Assembly (NCBI RefSeq): GCF_003236175.1
Contig: NZ_QKTW01000027.1
Coordinates: forward strand, 63,600 to 127,599
Length of the DNA: 64,000 bases
Direction of reading: 5' to 3'
Origin: Taibaiella soli
GTDB lineage: Bacteria; Bacteroidota; Bacteroidia; Chitinophagales; Chitinophagaceae
Shown: in pieces, positions 56,199-64,000 of the stretch
Layout: each line of letters opens with the position of its first letter
Numbering within the stretch: position 1 is the first letter of the stretch
Made by a program: the position numbers and the translations under genes
The notes under the pieces: model-generated
What the model was told of the DNA's origin: nothing
What the model saw: only the letters and a program-made list of their open reading frames with translations
Database searches by the model: none

Positions 56199-56954
56199 AT
56201 GAACAATAAATTGCATTACAAATTTATAGATCCGGATAATTCTCTTACTGATTTTGTCGCCGGCTTTTGGTGTTTACAAAATACATCGGAATATGCGGAA
56301 GAAGCCATCGCGTTACCTGACGGTCGAATTGATCTGTTTTTAACGAAATCCGTATCAGGGCAACTTTCTATCGGCATTTTGGGTCTCGGTACGCAACCCG
56401 ACAAGGTGGAAGTTGAACCAAACACTTTGATTTTTGCCATTGGTTTTAAACTGCCCGCAACGGAATATATTTTCAATTTTTCCATTGCCGATTTATTAGA
56501 TAAAGGAAAACAATTGCCAAACGATTTTTGGGATTTCGCTGCCGACGATTTAGACGATTTTGATGCGTTTTGTGGAAAGGCTTCTCAGAAAATTCATTCT
56601 TTAATACCGAAAGACATCGACGCCCGAAAACAAAAATTGTTTGAGTTGATTTATGCGTCAAAAGGTGAAATAACCGTGAAAGAGCTTTCTGAAAAAGCAT
56701 TTTGGAGTAGCCGTCAAATGAATCGTTATTTCAATCAGCAGTTCGGGCTTTCATTGAAAGCATATTGTAATATTCTTCGGTTCAGGGCATCATTAGAACA
56801 CATTGCAAAAGGGGAATTTTTCCCGGAACTTGATTTCGCAGACCAAAATCATTTCATAAAGCAGGTAAAAAAATTCTCCGGAGTGGTACCGACAGAATTA
56901 TTCAATCATAAAAACGACCGATTTATACTATTGTCGACGCTGAAACAGAAATAA
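56199..56954 (+). CDS. AraC-family regulator with DUF6597-like sensor domain
   Basis: 251 aa from the ATG at 56199 (frame open to 56154). N-terminal DUF6597-type region: YKFIDPDNSLTDFVAGFWCLQN, LPDGRIDLF and IFAIGFKLPATEYIF. C-terminal AraC DNA-binding domain: ITVKELSEKAFWSSRQMNRYF, DFADQNHFIKQVKKFSGVVP. First gene in the island and 28 bp ahead of the monooxygenase pair, which has its own promoter overlapping this stop codon. Likely local regulator of those genes; the inducer is unknown. Confidence 0.85.
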   Translation: MNNKLHYKFIDPDNSLTDFVAGFWCLQNTSEYAEEAIALPDGRIDLFLTKSVSGQLSIGILGLGTQPDKVEVEPNTLIFAIGFKLPATEYIFNFSIADLLDKGKQLPNDFWDFAADDLDDFDAFCGKASQKIHSLIPKDIDARKQKLFELIYASKGEITVKELSEKAFWSSRQMNRYFNQQFGLSLKAYCNILRFRASLEHIAKGEFFPELDFADQNHFIKQVKKFSGVVPTELFNHKNDRFILLSTLKQK

Positions 56955-56959
56955 TTTTG
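56931..56959 (+). promoter_or_regulatory. Promoter for the monooxygenase pair
   Basis: TTG (56931-56933), 18-nt spacer, TAATTTTG (56952-56959): a full Bacteroidota promoter overlapping the stop codon of the AraC gene, giving a 5' UTR of about 18 nt before 56983. Confidence 0.6.
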
Positions 56960-56982
56960 TATTGAATTTGAAATACAAGATT

Positions 56983-57321
56983 ATGGAAAATCAAAATGAA
57001 AGAAAATCGCGTTACAAAAATCAACCCGGTTATGTAATGAAAATGGTTGCAAAACCCGGCAATGGCGATTTGTTGCGCAAGCTCGTGACAGACGGAATGT
57101 TGATTGCCAACGAAGGCGGAACGTGGATTCACTGCCTGGTCGACAATGAACCCGACACATTGTGGACATTTGAATTTTTTGAAAGCGAAGAAGCGAAATT
57201 GAACTACGAAAAAAGCGACCTCGCAGACAGACTTCGTGGCCAAATTATTGATTTGCTTGCCGAACCGCCAATGCGAATTTCGGTAACGCCATTTTCGGCA
57301 AGTTGGTTGCTTAATTCATAA
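56983..57321 (+). CDS. Antibiotic-biosynthesis-monooxygenase-type (ABM) protein
   Basis: 112-aa ferredoxin-like dimeric alpha/beta protein: VMKMVAKPGNGDLLRKLVTDGML, EGGTWIHCLVDNEPDTLWTFEFFESEEAKLNYE read as the ABM strands and helix. Cofactorless members oxidise quinols or polyketide intermediates. 10 bp before the flavin monooxygenase gene, hence coexpressed; the two may act on one aromatic or quinone-type compound. Confidence 0.78.
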   Translation: MENQNERKSRYKNQPGYVMKMVAKPGNGDLLRKLVTDGMLIANEGGTWIHCLVDNEPDTLWTFEFFESEEAKLNYEKSDLADRLRGQIIDLLAEPPMRISVTPFSASWLLNS

Positions 57322-57331
57322 TCAGAAATCT

Positions 57332-58498
57332 ATGTTACTACAAAACAAAACAATAGCTATTATTGGCGGTGGCCCGGGTGGATTGACATTAGCAAGGTTG
57401 CTGCAGCAAAAAGGGGGTACAGTAAAGGTATATGAGCGGGATTTAAACAGAAATGTGCGTACCCAAGGTGCAACGCTCGACTTACACGAAAACTCGGGAC
57501 TAAAAGCCCTTATATCGGCAAATTTGCTGGATACTTTCAAAACGAGATACAGACCGGGTGCAGAAAAAGGACGGGTGCTTGATAAAGCAGGCAATATTCT
57601 TTACGACGAACACGAAACAAGCGGTTCAGAAATTGATTTCGACAGTCCCGAAGCAAGGCCCGAAATTGACCGTAGCGATTTGCGTGAAATGTTACTAGAT
57701 TCTCTTGCTGCCGATACCGTTGTGTGGGACAGTCATTTTGCGAGTATGGTACAAGCTGACGGGCAATGGGAAATTACATTTAAGAATGGCAAAACAGCTT
57801 TAGCCGATATTGTGATTGGTGCTGATGGAGCTAATTCTAAAATTCGCCCGTATGTAACAGAAATCCAATCCTCTTATGCGGGTATTACTATTTTGCAAGG
57901 AAACGTTGAAAACGCCAAGACAAAGGCACCTCGTATGTACGAATTGCTGAATGGCGGGAAAATCTATACGCACAGTGAAGGAAAATATCTGCACATATCG
58001 GCGAAAGGCGATGGCAGTATTGACTTTTATGTTAGCAGCAAAACGGATGAAAATTGGGCAAAAGACAATAGTGCGATCTTCTCAGACAGAACACAATTAA
58101 ACGAGTGGTTTAAAACAACATTCACTGCGTGGAACAGCGTATATTTTGAACTATTTGAAAATGTAGATTTACCGATGCTGATTCGTCCGCAATATTGTAT
58201 TCCTTTTGATCAAACCTGGGAAGCGCAATCCAGCATTACTTTGCTCGGCGACGCCGCTCACATTATGGCTCCTTCAGGGGAAGGTGTAAATTTAGCAATG
58301 CTTGATGCGCTTGAATTATGCGAATGTCTAACTAACCCGAAATTTGAAGATTTACAAACGGCCATTGCCGCCTACGAAACGCCCATGTTTCAACGCGCTG
58401 CAGAAGAAGTGACAACATCGTGTGAAATGATAGAATGGATGCATGGTGACAATGCGCAGGAAAAGTTGATTAATCTTTTTAAAGAAATGGGAGAATAA
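57332..58498 (+). CDS. FAD-dependent monooxygenase, TetX-like
   Basis: 388-aa class A flavoprotein hydroxylase. It has a GGGPGG dinucleotide-binding motif (about 12-17), YERD, the GATLDLHENSG stretch characteristic of the TetX branch and RSDLREMLLDSL (flavin-contacting Arg). DIVIGADGANSKIR (DG motif) and LLGDAAHIMAPSGEGVNLAM (GD motif) complete the fold. Length and order match TetX. By alignment from memory, however, the tetracycline-contacting His of TetX falls at Asp231 here (GSIDFYVSSKT) and the nearby Arg falls in NGGKIYTHSEG. A different substrate is therefore likely. Cotranscribed with the ABM protein. Antibiotic inactivation is not shown by the sequence. Confidence 0.85.
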   Translation: MLLQNKTIAIIGGGPGGLTLARLLQQKGGTVKVYERDLNRNVRTQGATLDLHENSGLKALISANLLDTFKTRYRPGAEKGRVLDKAGNILYDEHETSGSEIDFDSPEARPEIDRSDLREMLLDSLAADTVVWDSHFASMVQADGQWEITFKNGKTALADIVIGADGANSKIRPYVTEIQSSYAGITILQGNVENAKTKAPRMYELLNGGKIYTHSEGKYLHISAKGDGSIDFYVSSKTDENWAKDNSAIFSDRTQLNEWFKTTFTAWNSVYFELFENVDLPMLIRPQYCIPFDQTWEAQSSITLLGDAAHIMAPSGEGVNLAMLDALELCECLTNPKFEDLQTAIAAYETPMFQRAAEEVTTSCEMIEWMHGDNAQEKLINLFKEMGE

Positions 58499-58524
58499 AA
58501 CGTTAATTACTCCCGAAGCTAAAC

Positions 58525-59487
58525 TTAATTCAACCATTTTTTTCTTTTAAACCAAATCAGCGGCCCGATAAAAGACTCGAGCAACAAAAGGATCACATAC
58601 AAATAACCATACTTCCATTCCAGTTCCGGCATGTACTTAAAGTTCATCCCGTAAATACCGGCAACAAGCATCGGCACTGAAACGCACATGGTTATTATAG
58701 TGAGTGTTTTAAAGATCCGATTTTGCTCCAGGTCTATTTTGTTGGATACATAATCTTTAAGATCATCCAGCCTTTCGAAATTATTTTCAACATATTCGTT
58801 GATTACCGTTAGGTCATTTAATTCAAACAAGATGGTTTCTTTAGTTTCAACGGTAATCTTCTTACTTTTTCGAAGGAGCTGCAAGATTCTTCTGAATTCA
58901 TTAAGCGCTTCTTTTACAATCAAATTGTTGAATTTAAGCGCGGTTATATCATCCAGCTCTCGCTCGGAAAAACTCTTCTGTTTTTGCAGATTTGAGTAAA
59001 GCGTTTTGATATTCTTTGAAAGCAGCTCTGTCAGGTCAGCAAAATAATCCGGAACAATGCCGATCATCATGGATAGAAAAGCATCTAAAGTTAAAGTCCC
59101 GCTTTTTAAATTATCGAAATATTGCTGTCTTTTACTTTCCTGTATGAACTGCTCAAAATTAACCGCCATAAAAGAAATCATAACTTCATCTTTCAGGATG
59201 AATGTTACGATCACTTCTTCAATTTTATTTTGAAACCTGAAAAAAGGAAATGAAAAATTAAATGCCAGTTGACTGGTCTCTTCCAGATAATGGGAGCTTA
59301 TTTCAATGTCATCCCCATTATTCAATATCGCCGCATCGATGCCAAAAAGTTTTTCAAGCTTTCTAACGTCATCCTTCGCGTAGTTGATAATCTGTACACT
59401 TTTTATACTGCTTAGGTCTGCAAGTATTTCTTCAGTACTATTTATCGTACTAATATTTCTGTTTTTATCCAGTAGTTCGATAATCAT
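58525..59487 (-). CDS. corA: CorA-family divalent metal transporter
   Basis: 320-aa magnesium/cobalt channel of the inner membrane. A large N-terminal cytoplasmic alpha/beta domain and long stalk helix precede two C-terminal transmembrane helices. The selectivity-loop signature YGMNF lies after the first (about residue 281), then MPELEWKYGY. Lys-rich end KRKKWLN. Convergent with the flavin monooxygenase gene, no operon partner. Family certain; the ion preferred cannot be read off. Confidence 0.92.
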   Translation of the reverse strand: MIIELLDKNRNISTINSTEEILADLSSIKSVQIINYAKDDVRKLEKLFGIDAAILNNGDDIEISSHYLEETSQLAFNFSFPFFRFQNKIEEVIVTFILKDEVMISFMAVNFEQFIQESKRQQYFDNLKSGTLTLDAFLSMMIGIVPDYFADLTELLSKNIKTLYSNLQKQKSFSERELDDITALKFNNLIVKEALNEFRRILQLLRKSKKITVETKETILFELNDLTVINEYVENNFERLDDLKDYVSNKIDLEQNRIFKTLTIITMCVSVPMLVAGIYGMNFKYMPELEWKYGYLYVILLLLESFIGPLIWFKRKKWLN

Positions 59488-59639
59488 GGTCCGCTTTTTA
59501 AGATTTTTGCGATGCCGTGAGGATGTGTTAATTAACGGCGGAAATACTGAAACGGAACTTAATCATAATTTTCCGTTTTTCAGATTTTCTTTTCACCTCG
59601 GCTGATGAAAGCTAACATAGATTAACACTACCTGCCGTG
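59488..59639. other. Divergent intergenic stretch upstream of corA
   Basis: Promoter side of corA; no clear TAnnTTTG box on the minus strand. The following 59640-59810 holds a doubtful 56-codon frame. Confidence 0.3.
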
Positions 59640-59810
59640 ATGATTATTTATGATAAACGGGCTAACGCTAATGGATATTCCAGTATTCGTTCAAAGGCCG
59701 TTACCGATAAAAGCTCCTTAAAAAAAGTACTGAAAGACATCAGCGGCGAATGCGCAAAGCCAGCTTGTATTTGTAATATAGGATTAGCCGGGGAGAAGGG
59801 GAATCGATAA
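59640..59810 (+). CDS. Doubtful short open frame, unknown
   Basis: 56 codons from ATG to TAA: begins MIIYDKRANANGYSSIRSKA, contains KKVLKDISGECAKPACIC and ends GEKGNR. It lies 52 bp before the TetR gene. The paired cysteines (SGECAKPACIC) are unusual for random sequence, but there is no ribosome binding site of note and no family match. Could be a remnant of island DNA. Confidence 0.2.
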   Translation: MIIYDKRANANGYSSIRSKAVTDKSSLKKVLKDISGECAKPACICNIGLAGEKGNR

Positions 59811-59836
59811 AACAATATAACAATGTCTCATTTTTG

Positions 59837-59856
59837 TGACAAATGTCATAGTTTTG
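59837..59856 (+). promoter_or_regulatory. Operator-like palindrome and -7 box before TetR gene
   Basis: TGACA-AA-TGTCA (59837-59848) touches TAGTTTTG (59849-59856), a TAnnTTTG box that ends 6 nt before the ATG at 59863. This arrangement suggests autorepression and a leaderless or nearly leaderless mRNA. Confidence 0.55.
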
Positions 59857-59862
59857 TGCGGT

Positions 59863-60423
59863 ATGACCAATCAGGCAATCATAGATAGCGCGATCAGTAT
59901 TCTGAACGAGGATTTTTCAGCACCGCTGGACAGAATTGCGGACAAGGCAGGACTGAACAGACGCACGTTGCATCGTTATTTTAAGGACAGGTCTGAGCTG
60001 ATAGACGCTTGTATGAATGATATGATGCAGACTTGGCAGCGTGCAATGCTTGCAGCATACAACAGCACCACTGATCCTGTCGGACAACTGGAGCAAATGT
60101 TGTATGCTGGCATTGACTGTGGTGTAAAATATGCGTTTCTGAACAAGCTTTATTCACAACCGGTCAAACCTATTGATACAAGCAACAAGGATTACCAGGC
60201 GTATGAACTTGCAAAGGATAAATGGTTCAGTATTGTGCCAAAGCTTCACCGGAAAAAAATTATCAGTAATAAACTGTCTGCGCCATGGATAAGACTGTTG
60301 TTTACCAATATGATCATAACGACCATCGAGGCTTTAAGGTCCGGCGATATTGCGGCTAATGATATAAAAAAACTAGCCTGGTACTCGTTTAGCAGAAGCA
60401 TTGGCATTGATCAAGATGCCTGA
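59863..60423 (+). CDS. TetR-family regulator
   Basis: 186 aa from the ATG at 59863; the frame opens at 59836, inside the promoter. N-terminal helix-turn-helix: IIDSAISILNEDFSAPLDRIADKAGLNRRTLHRYFKDR, read over residues ~5-42, followed by a helical effector domain. The SASA esterase gene starts 30 bp downstream and is the likely cotranscribed partner. Effector unknown. Confidence 0.85.
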   Translation: MTNQAIIDSAISILNEDFSAPLDRIADKAGLNRRTLHRYFKDRSELIDACMNDMMQTWQRAMLAAYNSTTDPVGQLEQMLYAGIDCGVKYAFLNKLYSQPVKPIDTSNKDYQAYELAKDKWFSIVPKLHRKKIISNKLSAPWIRLLFTNMIITTIEALRSGDIAANDIKKLAWYSFSRSIGIDQDA

Positions 60424-60453
60424 TACTCAAATTGCAATTTTTCAAAAAAACTA

Positions 60454-61299
60454 ATGATACACTCCTTTTTAATGATCGGACAGTCAAACATGGCTGGACG
60501 TGGTTACCTTAAAGATGTGCCGCCAATCTTAAATGAATCGGTCAAAACGTTACGGAACGGCCGATGGCAGATTATGTCGGAACCAATCAATTATGACAGG
60601 CCAACAGCCGGTGTTGGCCTCGCAGCTTCATTTGCCGCAGCTTATAGCCTGAAACAGAAAGTGGCTGAAATTGGATTAATTCCTTGTGCGGATGGTGGTA
60701 CAAGTCTTGAAGACTGGTCTGCGGGCAATGCACTTTTCGATCATGCAGTAGCACAGGCAAAACTGGCACAACGTTCAAGCAACCTTACAGGTATTTTATG
60801 GCACCAGGGAGAAAGCGATTGCTTTCCGGAGCGTGCCGCTGTTTATCAGGAAAAGCTGGGGGCGATTATTAAGCAATTGCGTCTTGAACTTGCTGTTCCT
60901 GATATTCCATTGATTGTTGGTGGCCTTGGTAGTTTTTTGACTGCAGGTATGTATGGAAAATATTTTTCGTCTTACACGGCCGTGAATGAAGCATTACTGC
61001 AATTTGCAAAAACACAACCGGATACTTATTTCGTTACAGCAGACGGATTAAATGCAAACCAGGACCAGCTTCATTTTGACGCGGTATCACAACGAATACT
61101 TGGTATACGCTATTTTGAGGCGTTCCATAACCGCCAGCACATTATAACACCGCTAACGTATGAGCAGGAAATATTGAATACGATTTACAATAGAGCACAA
61201 ACCCTGAAAGAGAAAACGATATTATTAGAACACAGATTTGCCTCTGGCAGCATAACGCAAGATGAGTTCGTCGCAGAATTAGCGGCAATACAACAGTAG
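60454..61299 (+). CDS. SASA-type carbohydrate esterase with SHOCT-like tail
   Basis: 281 aa. SGNH-fold acetylesterase of the sialate O-acetylesterase/acetylxylan esterase group (SASA): catalytic Ser in MIGQSNMAGRG (about residue 10), Gly in CADGGTS, Asn/Gln-containing ILWHQGESD, and Asp-x-x-His in NQDQLHFDA (about 208). There is no signal peptide, so it is predicted cytoplasmic. The last ~35 residues (LLEHRFASGSITQDEFV) match the SHOCT pattern, a short helix hairpin often found at protein ends and linked to oligomerisation. Downstream of TetR, which probably controls it. Confidence 0.82.
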   Translation: MIHSFLMIGQSNMAGRGYLKDVPPILNESVKTLRNGRWQIMSEPINYDRPTAGVGLAASFAAAYSLKQKVAEIGLIPCADGGTSLEDWSAGNALFDHAVAQAKLAQRSSNLTGILWHQGESDCFPERAAVYQEKLGAIIKQLRLELAVPDIPLIVGGLGSFLTAGMYGKYFSSYTAVNEALLQFAKTQPDTYFVTADGLNANQDQLHFDAVSQRILGIRYFEAFHNRQHIITPLTYEQEILNTIYNRAQTLKEKTILLEHRFASGSITQDEFVAELAAIQQ

Positions 61300-61422
61300 T
61301 GAAAACATTCACTCGGGGCTAATGATTTCGTCCGATTCGTCTATTGAACGGTAGGTAACGTCGTTGAGTAACCGTCAACATCACTAAAATAAACTTCCAA
61401 TAACGCCTCGATTATTGTTGAC

Positions 61423-61500
61423 TTTAAAAGCAAAAAAAATGGCTCGAAAAAATTCGAACCACTTCGCAAAATTAATTGTTGGTCTGTGACCCCGCAGGGG
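61423..61500. repeat. Direct repeat, right copy (tRNA-Lys 3' end and terminator)
   Basis: 78 bp matching 55628-55706 at about 92% identity. It covers the end of tRNA-Lys and its terminator. Probable right attachment site of the element. Confidence 0.85.
61431..61462 (-). terminator. tRNA-Lys terminator
   Basis: Minus-strand stem GTGGTTCGAA/TTCGAGCCAT with TTTT loop and an eight-T tail, 25 nt past the tRNA 3' end. Confidence 0.8.
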
Positions 61501-61559
61501 ATCGAACCCTGGACCCACAGATTAAGAGTCTGTTGCTCTACCAGCTGAGCTACGGAGTC
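61487..61559 (-). tRNA. tRNA-Lys (anticodon CTT)
   Basis: 73 nt cloverleaf on the minus strand. The acceptor stem is GACTCCG/CGGGGTC with discriminator A, and the D arm is AGCTCAGCTGGTAGAGC. The anticodon stem-loop ACAGA-CTCTTAA-TCTGT gives anticodon CTT, and the T arm has GGTTCGATCC. CCA is not encoded. Its 3' end is duplicated at 55690-55706, marking it as an integration target. Confidence 0.95.
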
Positions 61560-61681
61560 ATGGTAAACAAATCTAACAAACGAACGTTTGAAATCCCAAA
61601 AAAATAACGATTATTTTATCTGCCGCAAAAAATAGGAACAACTGCGTTTTACAGTGTTCCTATTTTATTATAATGGATCAA

Positions 61682-63211
61682 CTAAAAGAAACCGGTTTCG
61701 GTTTTGTTATAAGAGATCAGCATGTTTTTAGTGTAACGATAATGATTGAGTGTCATTCTATGTCCTTCGCGCCCGAAACCTGATTTCTTGCAACCGCCGA
61801 AAGGTGCGTGTGCAGGATAAGCGTGATAACAGTTTACCCAAACACGCCCAGCCTGTATGGCTCTGGGCACCTGATACAGCTCGTGAGCGTCGCGAGTCCA
61901 CACGCCTGCACCCAAACCATACATTGTGTTGTTGGCAATAGCGATTGCCTCTTCTGTAGTTTTAAAGGTTGTGACTGAAGTAACCGGTCCAAAAATTTCT
62001 TCCTGAAAAACGCGCATTTCATTATTCCCTTTAAAGATCGTTGGCTTTATATAGTAGCCGCGTTCCAATCCATTGCCCTGATAAAATGGTTCACCGCCGC
62101 AAAGCACTTCCGCTCCTTCCAGTCTGCCAATCGTAAGGTAGTTAAGAATTTTTTTGTACTGCTCTTCGGAGACCTGTGCACCCATCATCGTTTCCGGATC
62201 AAGTGGATCGCCCAGCCTAATGGCATTTGTACGTAATATCACACGTTCCATGAACCGGTCGTAAATATGCTCATGTACAAGTATGCGCGAAGGGCAGGTG
62301 CAAACCTCACCCTGATTCAATGCAAACATTACAGCACCTTCCACCGCCTTTGCAAAAAACTCGTCGTCTTCAGCAACTACAGATTCAAAAAAGATATTCG
62401 GACTCTTGCCGCCCAATTCCATTGTTACAGGAATCAGACTTTCTGATGCGTATTGCAAAATCGATCTGCCGGTCGTTGTTTCTCCTGTAAATGCGATCTT
62501 CTGAATACGCGGAGATGTTGCCAATGCTTTGCCCGCTTCAGGGCCAAATCCTGTTACAACATTTAAAACGCCGGCTGGAAGTACGTGGCCAATTAGTTCC
62601 ATCAGGCACATAATGCTAGTAGGTGTTTGTTCTGCGGGTTTTAGAATCACCGTACAACCAGCAGCCAATGCGGGCGCAATTTTCCATGCAGCCATTAGCA
62701 ACGGGAAATTCCACGGAATAATTTGTCCTACAACGCCGATGGGCTCATGAAGGTTAATACTCACCGTCGTGTCATCGAGCTCGCTGATGGTGCTTTCCTC
62801 ACTGCGGATCGCACCTGCGAAATAACGGAAATGGTCAATCACAAGTGGCAGATCTGCTGTTTGTGTTTCCCGTATTGGTTTTCCATTGTCGATGGTTTCT
62901 ACCGTTGCCAGGTAATGCAGATTGTCCTCAATAATCTGTGCAATTTTAAGCAGCAGATTACTTCTGTGAGCTGCACTTGTTTTGCTCCAGGTTTTAAACG
63001 CTTCACTGGCCGCATCTACCGCTTTTTCAATGTCCGCAGCATTTCCTCTGGCGGCTTTTGTAAATACTTTGCCGGTAATGGGAGAGAGGTTATCGAAATA
63101 GTCGCCGTTGGCGGGTTTTTCCCACCGGCCTCCGATATAGTGATCGTATTTTTCTTTAAATGAAATTGTCCAGATGCCGGCTGTTGAAGTTGCGATTGCT
63201 GATGTATCCAT
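61682..63211 (-). CDS. NAD(P)-dependent aldehyde dehydrogenase (AldA/ExaC type)
   Basis: 509-aa tetrameric-type ALDH oxidising an aldehyde to its acid. [20 protein letters not shown] begins the cofactor domain, FTGETTTGR is the nucleotide loop, and MELGGKSPN holds the general-base Glu (about 265). GEVCTCPSR holds the catalytic Cys (about 305). C-terminal [15 protein letters not shown]. The C-T-C spacing and length recall acetaldehyde dehydrogenases of the ExaC/AcoD branch. Upstream an AraC or sigma-54 regulator is common in this branch, but none adjoins here. Confidence 0.92.
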   Translation of the reverse strand: MDTSAIATSTAGIWTISFKEKYDHYIGGRWEKPANGDYFDNLSPITGKVFTKAARGNAADIEKAVDAASEAFKTWSKTSAAHRSNLLLKIAQIIEDNLHYLATVETIDNGKPIRETQTADLPLVIDHFRYFAGAIRSEESTISELDDTTVSINLHEPIGVVGQIIPWNFPLLMAAWKIAPALAAGCTVILKPAEQTPTSIMCLMELIGHVLPAGVLNVVTGFGPEAGKALATSPRIQKIAFTGETTTGRSILQYASESLIPVTMELGGKSPNIFFESVVAEDDEFFAKAVEGAVMFALNQGEVCTCPSRILVHEHIYDRFMERVILRTNAIRLGDPLDPETMMGAQVSEEQYKKILNYLTIGRLEGAEVLCGGEPFYQGNGLERGYYIKPTIFKGNNEMRVFQEEIFGPVTSVTTFKTTEEAIAIANNTMYGLGAGVWTRDAHELYQVPRAIQAGRVWVNCYHAYPAHAPFGGCKKSGFGREGHRMTLNHYRYTKNMLISYNKTETGFF

Positions 63212-63630
63212 TGTAATTGTTTTTAAGTTGTTAACAACGTAACTTACTGTATATTAAATATTAGTGAATGGATTAGCAGGTATATTTCTTGCGCATAATC
63301 ATATTCTATAACTGAAAATAGAGGTGGAATATTTGCGATAAATTAGAAATGCATAAGTGTGAATTTTCTTTATCGGCTTTTCCCGTTTACCTGATCTCCT
63401 ACGTATAGGACGATTAGGCCAAGAAGGAAAAAACATTGTGTGTTCGTTTTTAATTGATGATGGGAAATTGCTTTAGTAAATAATATGTAGTCGTGAAATC
63501 CGACAGGATTAAATACATCTTCGTTTTAAATAAGTGGTGACGCAAAACGGATACTGATTCGTTTGTAACAACAAGATGGTTTATGGTAACGGAAATATTT
63601 TACGTAATTTACTTTCCTAAAACCTGACAC
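63212..63630. other. Divergent intergenic region
   Basis: 419 bp. The only structure is a perfect 12-bp palindrome GTTGTTAACAAC (63227-63238), 16 bp upstream of the aldehyde dehydrogenase ATG, a possible operator. No gene seen. Confidence 0.5.
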
Positions 63631-64000
63631 ATGATGAAACAACTTTGGCTGAATTTGCCGGTAAAAGACGTTAACCAATCCCGGGCTTTTTTTACGCAGA
63701 TAGGATGCCAGCTCAATACCCATGGAAACACCGAAACATCCGCCAGTATTGTGATTGGCGGCTCTACTGTGATGCTTTACGACGAAAAAGCCTTTAAGAG
63801 CTTTGTAAATAACGAAGTCTCTGATTCACAGAAATGTACTGAGATGCTGATCTCATTTGATGTGGAAAGCAAGGAAGAAGCTGATGAGATTGCAAAAAAC
63901 GTACTGCTGGCAGGCGGACGGACGGCTCATCAACCTAAGGAAATGGACGGATGGTTATACGGTTTCGTATTCTCAGATCTCGATGGTCATCGCTGGAATG
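63631..64000 (+). CDS. VOC-family (glyoxalase/bleomycin-resistance fold) protein, cut by window end
   Basis: Begins MMKQLWLNLPVKDVNQSRAF and runs open to the window edge (123 codons seen). N-terminal babbab motif of vicinal-oxygen-chelate proteins: LNLPVKDVNQSRAFFTQIGC, then ASIVIGGSTVMLYDEKAF, and the second half with LISFDVESKEEADEIAKNVLLAGG and GFVFSDLDGHRWN ending. This PhnB/YaeR-like group lacks a fixed reaction. The true end lies outside the window. Confidence 0.82.
   Translation, partial: MMKQLWLNLPVKDVNQSRAFFTQIGCQLNTHGNTETSASIVIGGSTVMLYDEKAFKSFVNNEVSDSQKCTEMLISFDVESKEEADEIAKNVLLAGGRTAHQPKEMDGWLYGFVFSDLDGHRWN

Noticed and set aside
57332-58498. Naming this gene tet(X)
   Set aside because: Motifs fit the family, but tetracycline-contacting residues appear changed, so a resistance gene name is not supported.
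55628-61559. Prophage
   Set aside because: No capsid, tail, packaging or lysis genes; only an integrase scrap and metabolic or regulatory cargo.

Overview
The window looks like the chromosome of a Bacteroidota bacterium, most likely a Chitinophagaceae-type soil or freshwater organism. The evidence is eight large secreted proteins ending in type IX secretion (T9SS) sorting domains, the nusB-DUF1573-yajC-coaE gene order, DUF4249 and DUF4142 proteins, a subclass A2 beta-lactamase, and promoters of the Bacteroidota TAnnTTTG type. The species cannot be named from this sequence.

Layout. 0-6.4 kb: an M1 aminopeptidase lipoprotein, then two tandem seven-bladed propeller T9SS proteins with almost identical 3' ends. 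6.5-9.0 kb: the minus-strand housekeeping operon nusB, DUF1573 lipoprotein, yajC, coaE. 9.1-17.8 kb: small membrane proteins, a candidate small RNA, a GT-B glycosyltransferase, an LTA-synthase-like sulfatase, a GH18-deacetylase-GT2 fusion, a YciI protein and a MiaE-like hydroxylase. 18.1-37.9 kb: a surface/secretome block with a 1771-residue subtilase, a cupredoxin, a beta-helix protein, two PKD-repeat paralogues, a DUF4249 lipoprotein and an L,D-transpeptidase. Within it lies a two-gene unit of a membrane-anchored pseudokinase and an OmpA-like lipoprotein. 38.0-48.4 kb: class A beta-lactamase, SDR oxidoreductase, lipoprotein carbonic anhydrase, retropepsin-PDZ protein, TetR-MFS efflux pair, ogt-alkA DNA alkylation repair pair, and two overlapping paralogous AraC regulators. 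48.7-55.4 kb: a GEVED T9SS protein, a broken small gene, DUF4142 and catalase-like stress genes, a decayed sigma-54 activator gene and a cupin.

55.6-61.6 kb is bounded by a ~79-bp direct repeat. The right copy contains the 3' end and terminator of a complete tRNA-Lys(CTT); the left copy holds only the last 14 nt of the tRNA plus the terminator, fused to a fragment of a tyrosine recombinase gene. This looks like the scar of an integrative element. The ~5.8 kb between the repeats carries an AraC regulator, an antibiotic-biosynthesis-type monooxygenase, a TetX-like flavin monooxygenase, CorA, a TetR regulator and a SASA esterase with a SHOCT-like tail. 61.7-64 kb: an aldehyde dehydrogenase and a VOC-family gene cut by the window edge.

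The strongest candidates for something undescribed are the pseudokinase/OmpA lipoprotein pair, the tRNA-Lys island and its flavin monooxygenase pair, and a structure-conserved but sequence-variable intergenic repeat. There is also a cluster of decayed regulatory and small genes around 50.8-54.5 kb. Several regulators have a TAnnTTTG box only 4-6 bases before the start codon, suggesting leaderless mRNAs.
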